Shown here: positions 7,681 through 15,857 of the stretch, piece by piece
Layout: each line of letters begins with the position of its first letter
Numbering within the stretch: the first letter of the stretch is position 1
Assembly (NCBI GenBank): GCA_018971945.1
Contig: JAGWZH010000007.1
Location: 1-61,945, forward strand
DNA from: Alphaproteobacteria bacterium
GTDB taxonomy: Bacteria > Pseudomonadota > Alphaproteobacteria > Caulobacterales > Aquidulcibacteraceae
Length of the DNA stretch: 61,945 bases
Direction of reading: 5' to 3'
Program-made: the position numbers and the translations under genes
Notes under the pieces: model-generated
The model's input: only the letters and a program-made list of their open reading frames with translations
Databases searched by the model: none
Told to the model about the DNA's origin: nothing

Positions 7681-8571
7681 ATGGATTGGGGCAAACTCAA
7701 AACCTTTCACTATGCGGCGGAAACCGGAAGCCTTACGGCCGCAGCAGAGCGGCTAGGGGTCAGCCAATCGGCGGTGAGCCGGCAGATTGCAGCGCTCGAA
7801 AACGAAATCGGGGTGCCCTTGTTCCAGCGCCACGCTCGGGGTCTGCTGCTGACAGGGCCAGGCATGACGCTCCTGGAGCTGACCCGCGAGATGGCGGGCG
7901 CCGCACTGATTGCGGAATCGACCCTGAAAGACGCTAGAGAAAAGGTGATGGGCGATCTGAAAGTCACCGCTCCCATCGCTTTTGGCTCCACATGGCTCGC
8001 GCCGAGGCTTGCGGCTTTCACCACCGCATACCCTGAGACCCGGCTGCAGTTGATGCTGGACGACCGGGAATATGACCTCCTCAAACTCGAGGCTGAATGC
8101 GCTGTGCGTCTCTGGGCGGCGACGCACGCCGACCTCATTCAACGGAAAATCCTGGAAGTCCACGTCTCTCTGTACGCCTCGCGATCCTATATCGAGAGGC
8201 ACGGGGCGCCGAAAGAGCTCGACGATCTCGATCACCACCGGGTTATCGCCTTCAAGAGCGCCAGCCCCAATCCCATGCGCGAGCTCGATTGGGCGATCCG
8301 GGCTGGGCGCGAGGACGCCAAGCCGCGTACACCGCTTCTTGAGATCAACAATGTCTATGGGATGTTTCAAGCGGTACGGTCGGGCATCGGGATCGCGAGC
8401 CTGCCAGACTATATGGCGCGAGGGGTCGATGACCTTGTGAAAATTCTACCGCACCAGGACGGCCCCTCCTTTGAAGTCTATTTCATTTATCCGAGCGATC
8501 TGAAACGCTCCAAGCGGATCGCAGCGTTCCGGCAGTTTCTGATCGAACAAGCGGCGAGCTGGGCAGAGTGA
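7681..8571 (+). CDS. LysR family transcriptional regulator
   Basis: This 296-residue regulator has the usual LysR architecture. The N-terminal winged helix-turn-helix is FHYAAETGSLTAAAERLGVS followed by QSAVSRQIAALENEIGVPLF. A linker helix leads to a periplasmic-binding-protein-like effector domain from about residue 90 (GDLKVTAPIAFGSTWLAPRL). The ATG at 7681 gives the canonical MDWGKLKTFHYAAETGS start; the frame is open further upstream but without family features. There is no divergent target gene, so its regulon and effector are unknown. Paired dyads upstream suggest autoregulation. Confidence 0.93.
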   Translation: MDWGKLKTFHYAAETGSLTAAAERLGVSQSAVSRQIAALENEIGVPLFQRHARGLLLTGPGMTLLELTREMAGAALIAESTLKDAREKVMGDLKVTAPIAFGSTWLAPRLAAFTTAYPETRLQLMLDDREYDLLKLEAECAVRLWAATHADLIQRKILEVHVSLYASRSYIERHGAPKELDDLDHHRVIAFKSASPNPMRELDWAIRAGREDAKPRTPLLEINNVYGMFQAVRSGIGIASLPDYMARGVDDLVKILPHQDGPSFEVYFIYPSDLKRSKRIAAFRQFLIEQAASWAE

Positions 8572-8582
8572 TCGCCAAAGCG

Positions 8583-8610
8583 CGCCTCGCCGAGCCGGCG
8601 GGGCGAGGCG
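8583..8610 (+). terminator. GC-rich hairpin after the LysR gene
   Basis: CGCCTCGCC (8583-8591) pairs perfectly with GGCGAGGCG (8602-8610) across a 10-base loop, 11 bases after the LysR stop. There is no T run, so it may end transcription weakly or protect the mRNA 3' end. Confidence 0.45.
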
Positions 8611-9403
8611 TCAAAGTCCTGCAGAGGATTGAAGGCGATCTCGGACAGGACGCGGAATAACGCAGAATCCTCGCTCATCTGGATGACGGCGCGCAATCGG
8701 GGAGGGCGACATTGGTGATTGCGGTCGCTCCCAAGTTCGTGCTGCGTGTCGCAAAACACCTGGGCTAGGGTTTTCCGATGACCACGCACGCACTTCGGGC
8801 GCGCTCTAGCCCTTGCGGTCAGCGCGCCCGAAACACTCCGTCAGGAATTGAGACCATTAGAGTGGGCGCACTCTCTTGTCCTTGGCTGTGAGAAGGACTT
8901 CGAACCCATCCCAAGCCTTGGTTGGTTCTCGTCGGCGCAGGTCGACCGCCGCCCGTTGATCGATTCGAAGAGCGAGGCTTTCAACAACCGCCGCATCGAA
9001 AAGCCGCTCAAACCACCAACGGACTTCTGCAAGGTCGACCGCTTGCGCCGTCTTCAGGCTTCCGCGCCTGACACAGAACGCACGCCAACGACGCTCCTGC
9101 AGCATTTGTCAGGCGGGCGCACGCCTGCATCAAAGGTCGATCAGGATGCAGCCGTCGCGACCATGGTCGGGCGCAACGGCGCCCGCCTCCGGAGGCAAGT
9201 CGCCGCGACGCGGCGCGCGATCGCTTGCGCCCAAGCCCTTCTCTATCAAGGCGCGGATCAAGTCAGGCCAGCTGGTGCTCGGGATTGCGCTCGGGGCAGA
9301 AGCCCGCGCGCCGCTGGCCGCCGACCGGGCGTCTCCCATGAAGATCCTGAGGATGATGCAGACCCGGCTCGCCTCGCGACCCGCCGCATGCGGGCCGCGG
9401 CCT
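8611..9403. other. Gene-poor stretch where cobT would be expected
   Basis: About 790 bases lie between the LysR terminator and the cobS stop. Short open frames exist on both strands (for example 8848-9516 plus and 8857-9105 minus), but none resembles a known family, and none looks like a CobT or von Willebrand A domain. A small perfect stem GGGCGC/GCGCCC with loop AACG lies at 9169-9184. I see no recognisable gene. Confidence 0.4.
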
Positions 9404-10384
9404 TCAGGCCACTTTCACCCGGGTTGCAGCCTCCGGAAGGTCGGCGCCGAAAGCGCGCTGGTAGAATTCGGCCACGGTGGGGCGTTCGAGCTCGTCGCAC
9501 TTGTTCAGGAATGTGAGCCGGAAGGCCTGGCCGATATCGCCGAAAATCTGAGCATTTTCGGCCCAGGTGATGACCGTGCGGGGGCTCATGACGGTTGAAA
9601 TGTCGCCGTTCATGAAGGCATTGCGGGTCATATCGGCGACGCGGACCATCGCCTTGATCGTTTTTTTGCCTTCAGCGCTGTTGTAGGCTGGGGTTTTGGC
9701 CAGGACGATGGCCTCCTCGACGTCGTGCTCAAGATAATTCAGCGTGACAACCAACGACCAGCGATCCATTTGGGCCTGATTCAGCTGCTGGGCCCCGTGA
9801 TAGAGCCCCGTTGTGTCGCCAAGGCCCACCGTATTGGTGGTGGCGAACAAGCGGAACTGCGGGTGCGGGGCGATGACCCGGCTTTGGTCAAGCAATGTCA
9901 GTTTGCCGGACGCCTCGAGCACACGCTGGATCACGAACATGACGTCGGGACGACCCGCGTCGTATTCGTCGAACACGATCGCCACAGGTCGCTGCAGCGC
10001 CCATGGCAGAATTCCTTCCCGGAATTCGGTGACCTGCTTGCCTTCTTTCAGAACGATCGCGTCTTTGCCCACCAAATCGATCCGGCTCACATGGCTGTCG
10101 AGATTCACCCGAACCATCGGCCAGTTGAGGCGGGCGGCGACCTGCTCGACATGGGTGGACTTGCCCGTCCCGTGGTATCCTTGAACCATGACACGACGGT
10201 TGAAAGCGAAACCTGCAAGGATCGCCTCGGTGGTCTGGGGATCGAATTTGTAGGCTTCGTCTACAGGCGGGACGTACTCGGTGCGGACCGAAAATGCGGG
10301 GATCTTCATATCGCTATCCACGCCGAAATCGCGGGCGGAGACGGTGCGGTCGGGCCTCAGGGCGTCAAGATCAGGCGTGCTCAT
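9404..10384 (-). CDS. cobS: Cobaltochelatase subunit CobS (AAA+ ATPase)
   Basis: CobS is the AAA+ motor of the aerobic CobNST cobaltochelatase, which inserts cobalt into hydrogenobyrinic acid diamide; close homologs occur in organisms that may use it otherwise. The 326-residue protein shows Walker [10 protein letters not shown], Walker [15 protein letters not shown], a sensor region [19 protein letters not shown] and the arginine-finger region of the family. The N-terminus ([22 protein letters not shown]) is typical. In many alphaproteobacteria the order is bolA, J-domain gene, cobS, cobT; here bolA and the J-domain gene are upstream but cobT is absent downstream. Confidence 0.93.
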   Translation of the reverse strand: MSTPDLDALRPDRTVSARDFGVDSDMKIPAFSVRTEYVPPVDEAYKFDPQTTEAILAGFAFNRRVMVQGYHGTGKSTHVEQVAARLNWPMVRVNLDSHVSRIDLVGKDAIVLKEGKQVTEFREGILPWALQRPVAIVFDEYDAGRPDVMFVIQRVLEASGKLTLLDQSRVIAPHPQFRLFATTNTVGLGDTTGLYHGAQQLNQAQMDRWSLVVTLNYLEHDVEEAIVLAKTPAYNSAEGKKTIKAMVRVADMTRNAFMNGDISTVMSPRTVITWAENAQIFGDIGQAFRLTFLNKCDELERPTVAEFYQRAFGADLPEAATRVKVA

Positions 10385-10774
10385 GCTTTTCTCTAGGCTT
10401 GGCGAGCGCAGGGAGACAACCGCAAAGTGGAGCCCCGGGTCGAAGTGTAAAGGCCTGACGCTGCGGCGTCGTCAGGGCTGGCCATCAGAAGAGAGCCGAC
10501 CAGAAAAGGATTGGGCGCATGCGTCTTCTCGGGTTTTGCGGCCGGGGCCCACGACAAGGCCGCGCGCGCGCTCCCTCGCGAGGCGTCGCTGCGCATGCGA
10601 TGGAGACAATTTGAGCCGCTATTTTTTGGTTGTCGAGGACGGGGCGACCCGCAGCAGCGTCGCGGCGTTGGCGCTTCTGAGCCGCATGGGCGGAGCGGGT
10701 TCGCACCAACCACAAGGCCAAGGCGAGGCGGACGGCGTTCGCCTCCGAGGCTCGCGACGCGTCGAGCCGCGCCG
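10385..10774. other. 390-base gap between cobS and the small membrane protein gene
   Basis: The gap separates two minus-strand genes. Open frames through it are arginine/proline-rich and look like shadow frames of GC-rich DNA. I see no recognisable gene. The cobS promoter must lie here, but no clear elements were identified. Confidence 0.4.
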
Positions 10775-11161
10775 TCATTGTCGAATCAGACTTGGGAACA
10801 CGGCGGCGGCGATGAACCCCGCCAGACCAATGGCCCCCTGGGTGGTGCGAAAATGGGCCACAATGTCGGCTGCGGACCAGCCGCGGAGCAGCGCGCCAAG
10901 GGCGAATTCTGCGGCGAGCAAACACGTCAACCAAAAGACGCCCATCGCCGCACGGGGGGCGCCCGGAGGCAGGCCTGTGCGGCGGATGATCCAGCCGCAC
11001 GCCCACCACAGAGCCGCGAGGATGAGCGGGAGTTCGACGAGCGTGGCCCAAACGGGTCCCACCTGGGGCGTCAACGCGGCCTCTCTGACTGCGCCAAACG
11101 CAAAACCACACGCCAGCGCCGCCATCCAATAAGCAGAAGTCGCGACCGCAAGGCGGCTCAC
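10775..11161 (-). CDS. Small multi-pass membrane protein of unknown function
   Basis: The 128-residue protein has about four hydrophobic helices (for example YWMAALACGFAFGAVREAAL, ATLVELPLILAALWWACGWI, AMGVFWLTCLLAAEFALGAL and QGAIGLAGFIAAAVFPSLI). It contains WSAADIVAHFRTTQ in a loop. I do not recognise the family. It starts with GTG overlapping the TGA of the J-domain gene as GTGA, so it is probably translationally coupled to it. The composition and hydrophobic pattern argue that it is a real gene. Confidence 0.7.
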   Translation of the reverse strand: MSRLAVATSAYWMAALACGFAFGAVREAALTPQVGPVWATLVELPLILAALWWACGWIIRRTGLPPGAPRAAMGVFWLTCLLAAEFALGALLRGWSAADIVAHFRTTQGAIGLAGFIAAAVFPSLIRQ

Positions 11162-11769
11162 ACATGGCCCCCTGCTTTCAGAACCTGATAGGCGCGGACT
11201 GTTTTTCCTAGAAGCGCCTCGCAGGAGCGGTCGCCGCCATTGCTGTCGGGATGATATTTCTTGATCAGTTCAGCGTATTTCGCCCGAATCGCCGCACCAT
11301 CGGCGTCCGTGTCGAGGCCCAGCGCGCCGAGGGCGAGCTCCTCAAGGCGCGAGAGATGTTTGCGGCGCTTGGCGCGGGGTTCGTCAGGGTTGCGGAAGGC
11401 GCCGAAGCCTGCGCCGCGCCCCCCCGCCATGGCGCGGCGGACGGCGGCCTCGCGGTCCTGGCGGCTGGCGGCGAAGCTCCAGGTGGGCCGATGCCCGTAT
11501 TCTGCGGCCTTGGCGAAGCTTTCAAAGTCGTCGCCGCTCATCCCAGAGAAATAATTCCAGCGGCGGTTATAGTCGCCTGCATGTTCGATGCAGAAATACC
11601 AGAATTCTCCGGTCCGGTCCCGCCCTTTCGGCGCAGGATGGAAGCCAGCGCGCTGGCATCCCACATGGTCGCAAGGGCGCTCGCCCGAGGCGCGGGCCTG
11701 CTCTTCGGGAGCAGGCTTCTTCACCCGGACGTCGACGAACTTGGGACGGTATGTGAAAGCAGCGGTCAT
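11158..11769 (-). CDS. J-domain (DnaJ-like) protein
   Basis: The 203-residue protein carries its J domain at the C-terminus: ALGALGLDTDADGAAIRAKY and then ELIKKYHPDSNGGDRS with the essential HPD tripeptide, which stimulates Hsp70 ATPase. The N-terminal 100 residues contain a conserved region (RPCDHVGCQRAGFHPAPKGR, EFWYFCIEHAGDYNRRWNYF) with three cysteines and histidines that may bind metal. The ATG at 11769 (MTAAFTYRPKF) is preferred over the longer open frame. It is divergent from bolA, with 67 bases between the starts, and upstream of cobS, as often seen in alphaproteobacteria. Confidence 0.9.
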   Translation of the reverse strand: MTAAFTYRPKFVDVRVKKPAPEEQARASGERPCDHVGCQRAGFHPAPKGRDRTGEFWYFCIEHAGDYNRRWNYFSGMSGDDFESFAKAAEYGHRPTWSFAASRQDREAAVRRAMAGGRGAGFGAFRNPDEPRAKRRKHLSRLEELALGALGLDTDADGAAIRAKYAELIKKYHPDSNGGDRSCEALLGKTVRAYQVLKAGGHV

Positions 11770-11836
11770 CGATGCGAATTTTGAAAATCGTCCTGGAAGA
11801 TTGGCCAGCCGGGGCCGTCGCCACCGGGGGATCAGT

Positions 11837-12151
11837 ATGGGGAAAAGCGGCGTGTCGGACAAGGAATTGACAGGAACGGAAAAAGGCGCCTCTCGCGGCG
11901 AGCGGATCGAGGCGCTGCTGCGGGCCGCCTTCTCTCCCTCGGCGTTGGCCGTGATCGACGACAGCGCCAATCACCATGGGCACGTGGGCGCGCGCTTGGG
12001 CGGGGAAACCCACTATCGAGTGCTTATGCGGGCGGCGGCGTTTGCCCCGATGAGCCGGATTGAGCGGCAGCGAGCGGTGAACCGGGTGCTGCAAAAAGAG
12101 TTCGAGACGGGCCTGCACGCGCTGACTTTGGACGTCAGTCCCGAAGCCTAG
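11837..12151 (+). CDS. bolA: BolA family protein
   Basis: The 104-residue protein has the BolA/KH-like fold. It begins with a helix carrying RIEALLRAAFSPSALAVIDD, then the signature HHGHVGARLGGETHYRVLMR, and ends with RQRAVNRVLQKEFETGLHAL. BolA proteins partner monothiol glutaredoxins in iron-sulfur trafficking and may act as transcriptional regulators. The ATG at 11837 lies 67 bases from the divergent J-domain gene. The GxHxxV/HYRV pattern and the central histidines needed for cluster sharing are present. Confidence 0.92.
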   Translation: MGKSGVSDKELTGTEKGASRGERIEALLRAAFSPSALAVIDDSANHHGHVGARLGGETHYRVLMRAAAFAPMSRIERQRAVNRVLQKEFETGLHALTLDVSPEA

Positions 12152-12365
12152 AAGTCCTGCTGCGTCGCCAAACCCCAACCGCGAGGTTCAGAGCCCGACC
12201 GCGCCGGTTCAGCGGAGCGACGGCAGCCACAAGATCAAGGGCTTCGGTCTGAGCGCGATTGCGGCCTGGGAAAGACCCGCCCCACGCCCTTTGAAAGGGA
12301 GGCGTCGCGGGGACCAGATTGGCGCCCCCTTTTCACGGCCATATGGCTTGCGCACGGCGCAGCGT

Positions 12366-13667
12366 TCAGGCGGCGTCCTCATCCTGGTCGGAGCTGACCT
12401 CCCGCTCAATGCGCAAGGCCGTAATCTGATTGCGATTGCGGCGTAGAACCTGAAACCGATACCCATGGAACGCAAATCTTTGACCCGGATCCGGAATGGT
12501 TTCGGCTTCATGGATGACAAGCCCCGCCACGGTCACGGCTTCATCGTCGGGCAAATCCCAATTCAGCATCCGGTTCAGATCGCGGATCGGGACCACGCCG
12601 TCAACATTAACCGACCCATCGGGCTGGGGGCGCACGCCCTGGACGGCGATATCGTGTTCGTCTTTGATGTCGCCGACGATCTCTTCCAGGATGTCTTCCA
12701 AGGTCACGAGGCCTTTCAAGGCCCCATACTCGTCCACAACCAGCGCAAAGTGCTCGCGGCGGCGAAGGAATTCGGCCAATTGGTCTTCGGCGCTGGTGGG
12801 TTCTGGGACGAACCATGGCTCCCGCATCACCTCGCAAACGACAATGCCGTCGCGACCATTTTCGCTGATGGCGCGAAGCAAATCGCGCGCATGCAGCACG
12901 CCGACGATGTTTTCAGGATTGTCCTGATAGAGTGGGATGCGGGTGTGGCTTGAGGCCATGGCCTGGGCGACAACCTCCCGGGGGGGCAAGGTCACATCGA
13001 GCATTTTAATGGCTTTGCGGTGGATCATCACGTCCGCCACCGTCAGATCGCCCAGCTCAAGCGCGCCGCGGAGACGGTCGCGCACCTCGGTCTCCACCGC
13101 GCCTTCCTCGGCGTGAAGCTCCACAGCGCCGCGGATTTCCTCCACCGCTGCATAAGGATCTGGGGCGGACGTCGAGGTGACGCCAAAGAGCGCGAGGGTG
13201 CGGCGGACAATAAACGTCACGGCGGAGACAACCGGAGACAAAAGCCACACAAAAAACTGCGCCAGCGGCGCGACCCGCACTGCGGTCTTGTCCGGAAAAG
13301 CGATGGCGTAGGTCTTGGGCAGCACCTCGGCGAAAATGAGCACCAGAACCGTGGTGACTGCGGTGGCGACAGCCACGCCAAACTGGCCCAACGGCGCGGT
13401 GAGGAGCGCTGTGGTGAGGGCTGCGGCGAGCGTATTGAGGAGATTGTTGCCCAATAGCAGCGCGCCGATGGTGCGTTCACGGCGTTCCAATAGCTGGTTC
13501 ACCCGTTTCGCGCCGCCGTCGCCATCCCTCTCCAACTGGTGCATCCGGGCGCGGGAGGCGGCGGTCAAGCCCGTCTCCGCCGCGGAAAAAAACCCGGAAA
13601 TCAGAGCCAGAACAAAAGCGGACAGGGCCGCAACCCCGATAGCGGTCAGTACGACCCCGAGCTCCAT
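12366..13667 (-). CDS. CNNM/CorC family transporter-like protein (DUF21 + CBS pair + CorC/HlyC domain)
   Basis: The 433-residue protein has an N-terminal DUF21/CNNM membrane domain with about four helices (ALSAFVLALISGFFSAAETG, NLLNTLAAALTTALLTAP, VTTVLVLIFAEVLPKTYAI). Two CBS repeats follow from about residue 205 (DVMIHRKAIKMLDV, VCEVMREPWFVPE), then a CorC/HlyC domain (QPDGSVNVDGVVPIRDLNRM). Relatives move or sense Mg2+/Co2+, although 'hemolysin' is often used in annotations. The start lies 5 bases after the aroB stop, so it is probably the last gene of the aroK-aroB transcript. That arrangement is common in alphaproteobacteria. Confidence 0.92.
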   Translation of the reverse strand: MELGVVLTAIGVAALSAFVLALISGFFSAAETGLTAASRARMHQLERDGDGGAKRVNQLLERRERTIGALLLGNNLLNTLAAALTTALLTAPLGQFGVAVATAVTTVLVLIFAEVLPKTYAIAFPDKTAVRVAPLAQFFVWLLSPVVSAVTFIVRRTLALFGVTSTSAPDPYAAVEEIRGAVELHAEEGAVETEVRDRLRGALELGDLTVADVMIHRKAIKMLDVTLPPREVVAQAMASSHTRIPLYQDNPENIVGVLHARDLLRAISENGRDGIVVCEVMREPWFVPEPTSAEDQLAEFLRRREHFALVVDEYGALKGLVTLEDILEEIVGDIKDEHDIAVQGVRPQPDGSVNVDGVVPIRDLNRMLNWDLPDDEAVTVAGLVIHEAETIPDPGQRFAFHGYRFQVLRRNRNQITALRIEREVSSDQDEDAA

Positions 13668-13672
13668 GATGA

Positions 13673-14824
13673 TTAGCCTTCGCCGAAGATCTCGTTGAGA
13701 TACGCCAGGATCGACGCGAAATCGACCCCTGGGACGATTTTCGCCCGACCGATCCCCTCGGTGAGGATGAGGGTGAGCTTGCCGCCCGAGGCCTTCTTGT
13801 CCTGCGCCATCGCTTCGAGCACGGCCTCTGGAGCGAAGGGCCCCCCGGGGAGCTTGCGCGGATCGATTTGGAAGCCCACAGCCTCAAGAAGCGTTGCGAC
13901 CTCATGGGCTTCGGCCTCAGGGCAAAGGCCGATGCGGGCGGAATAATCGAAAGCCAAGGCCATGCCGCAGGCGACGGCCTCGCCATGGAGCAGGCGACCG
14001 TCATAGCCGGCAAGAGCTTCAAATCCGTGCGCGAACGTATGGCCCAGATTGAGCAAAGCCCGCAGGCCCGCGGTCTCGCGTTCGTCGGCGGCGACGATGG
14101 CGGCCTTGCTCCTGATCGAAGTCGTCACCGCATGGGCGAGGGTTGCAGAACCGCCCCCAACCAGGGCGGCGCCCTCGGCTTTCAGCCAGTCAAAAAAAGG
14201 CCGATTATTGATGAGACCATATTTAATCACTTCGGCGAAGCCAGCCCGCCTTTCGCGCAAAGGCAGGGTGTCGAGGACCGCATAGTCGACCAAAACCGCC
14301 CGGGGCTGGTGGAACAGCCCCACAAGATTCTTGCCAGCCTCGATGTCGATCGCTGTCTTCCCGCCGACGGCGCTGTCGACTTGCGCGAGCAGGGTCGTGG
14401 GGATTTGGACAAAGTCCATGCCGCGCTTGAAGACGCCCGCTGCGAAACCGGCGAGGTCGCCGATGACGCCGCCGCCCAGGGCCACAATCAAATCTTGACG
14501 CTCCGCCCGTTCGGCGGCCAGAGCGTCGATGAGGGCGGCCAAGCCGCCCCAGCTTTTGGTTTGCTCGCCGGCTTCCAGCTGGAGGGGAATGACGCGGAGG
14601 CCCGCATCCTCCAGCCCTGAGACGGCAGCGGGGCCCCATAGAGGGCCAACATGGCTGTCGGTGACCAGAAACACCCGCCGTGTTGGCGCGAAAGGCGCGC
14701 AGACTTCGCCCGCTTGGGCGATCAGGCCGAAACCGCAGCTGATGCGATAGCTTCGGTCGCCGAGGCCGATCGGGATCACGGTTGCCGCTTGCATGGCTTC
14801 CAAGCGCTTGGTTTCGGAGCTCAT
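13673..14824 (-). CDS. aroB: 3-Dehydroquinate synthase
   Basis: AroB converts DAHP to 3-dehydroquinate, the second step of the shikimate pathway, using NAD and a divalent metal. The 383-residue length is normal. The NAD-binding GGGVIGDLAGFAAGVFKRG, the substrate loop PTTLLAQVDSAVGGKTAID and the metal ligand region AGFAEVIKYG with NLGHTFAHGFEAL are intact. It overlaps the aroK stop by 4 bases (ATGA), so the two enzymes are translationally coupled. A short N-terminal extension (MSSETKRLEAMQAATV) precedes the domain; an internal ATG offers a shorter alternative. Confidence 0.96.
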   Translation of the reverse strand: MSSETKRLEAMQAATVIPIGLGDRSYRISCGFGLIAQAGEVCAPFAPTRRVFLVTDSHVGPLWGPAAVSGLEDAGLRVIPLQLEAGEQTKSWGGLAALIDALAAERAERQDLIVALGGGVIGDLAGFAAGVFKRGMDFVQIPTTLLAQVDSAVGGKTAIDIEAGKNLVGLFHQPRAVLVDYAVLDTLPLRERRAGFAEVIKYGLINNRPFFDWLKAEGAALVGGGSATLAHAVTTSIRSKAAIVAADERETAGLRALLNLGHTFAHGFEALAGYDGRLLHGEAVACGMALAFDYSARIGLCPEAEAHEVATLLEAVGFQIDPRKLPGGPFAPEAVLEAMAQDKKASGGKLTLILTEGIGRAKIVPGVDFASILAYLNEIFGEG

Positions 14825-15453
14825 GGGGACGCTTTGGAGAAAAAGGGGGCGATTTGGGTCAGGACCGCCTGAACGGCGACGCTTTGGGGGCCTTGGTTGG
14901 AATGCACCATCAAGTCAGCTTCGGCATAGACAGGCTCGCGCTGAGCGAGGAGCTCGCTCATGGCGGCTCGAGGGTCAGGGACCTGCAGCAGAGGCCGCGT
15001 TGGCCGGCGCAGCACACGCCGCATCAAAACGTCGAGATCGGCCCTAAGCCAGATCGACAAGGCGCTTTTTTTGATGACGGCGCGGGTCTCAGAATCCATG
15101 AACGCACCGCCGCCTGCAGCGAGCACATGGGGGGGACCCTCCAAGAGTCGTTTGATCACCTGACGCTCGCCACGGCGGAACTCGGCCTCGCCGTGGCGTT
15201 CGAAAATCTCTGAAACGCTTAATCCAGCCGCCTTCTCAATCTCCTCATCGGCGTCCCGGAACGGCAAGCTCAGGACCTCCGCCAAGCGGCGGCCAACAGA
15301 GGTCTTTCCCGCCCCCATCATGCCGACAAGGACGATGGGGCGGTCAATGGCCAACGCCTGCCCGGCCGAAGGCGCAGCGGCCGACGCCGGCGCGGTTGGC
15401 GAAAGGGGATCGACACTGGCCCTGAACCTGTTCATTCCATTGACTCGGGTCAT
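14821..15453 (-). CDS. aroK: Shikimate kinase
   Basis: AroK phosphorylates shikimate at the 3-hydroxyl. The 210-residue protein has a P-loop VGMMGAGKTSVGRRLA, the DADEEIE acidic motif, FRRGERQVI with the substrate-binding arginine, GGGAFMDSETR, and the adenine-site region RPTRPLLQ. About 40 N-terminal residues (Pro/Ala/Ser-rich) precede the domain, so a start further in is possible. It is divergent from the small membrane protein, secreted protein and xerD operon, an arrangement conserved in alphaproteobacteria. Confidence 0.95.
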   Translation of the reverse strand: MTRVNGMNRFRASVDPLSPTAPASAAAPSAGQALAIDRPIVLVGMMGAGKTSVGRRLAEVLSLPFRDADEEIEKAAGLSVSEIFERHGEAEFRRGERQVIKRLLEGPPHVLAAGGGAFMDSETRAVIKKSALSIWLRADLDVLMRRVLRRPTRPLLQVPDPRAAMSELLAQREPVYAEADLMVHSNQGPQSVAVQAVLTQIAPFFSKASP

Positions 15454-15498
15454 CCGTTGCGGATGTTCATTGCGGCCGCTTGGAGGCCTTTGGGATGA

Positions 15499-15520
15499 AG
15501 GCGAGCAAGACCGCTCGCCT
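15499..15520. other. Perfect hairpin in the aroK leader region
   Basis: AGGCGAGC (15499-15506) pairs with GCTCGCCT (15513-15520) across a 6-base loop. It lies 46 bases upstream of the aroK start in the divergent promoter region. It shares the GGCGAG core with hairpins at 449-471 and 8583-8610. Confidence 0.5.
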
Positions 15521-15641
15521 CAGAGATGACATGATGAAGCGTCGTCATAGTGTGCAGTCAATCATGTCGGCCTGCAATCTTTGGGCCTTTTTTTGAGGGA
15601 TGAAGGCGGATGAACAGCACGGCTCGCTGGGAGGTTGAGGG

Positions 15642-15857
15642 GTGAAACGACGTCGGCGCCGCCGCAGCGGCGGGGGTCTCTCTCCCCGCCTTTGGCAGAT
15701 CGGGGGCGGCGTGGCCGTTCTGGTCTTGATAGGCGGGTTTTTCTTCTTCTTGAATTTGGCGGACCGAACCGTGCCCGCGCGCGAGGAGGTGAGGATCGCC
15801 CTTCCCGACGCGTTCGGCGACCGCACCGAGCCCGCTCCCGGGGAGACGAACCGATGA
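15642..15857 (+). CDS. Small single-pass membrane protein
   Basis: The 71-residue product has a very basic N-terminus (MKRRRRRRSGGG), one hydrophobic helix (GGVAVLVLIGGFFFFLNLA) and a short acidic/polar tail, consistent with an inner-membrane protein with its C-terminus outside. It starts with GTG and its stop overlaps the next gene by 4 bases (ATGA), so both are probably cotranslated. The function is unknown. Small genes of this shape are common before the secreted protein upstream of xerD in this class. Confidence 0.7.
   Translation: MKRRRRRRSGGGLSPRLWQIGGGVAVLVLIGGFFFFLNLADRTVPAREEVRIALPDAFGDRTEPAPGETNR

Noticed and set aside
8848-9516. A 222-codon plus-strand frame and an 82-codon minus-strand frame (8857-9105) after the LysR gene
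   Set aside because: Neither resembles a protein family; the plus frame runs into cobS antisense and both show the Arg/Pro/Ala bias typical of shadow frames in GC-rich DNA.
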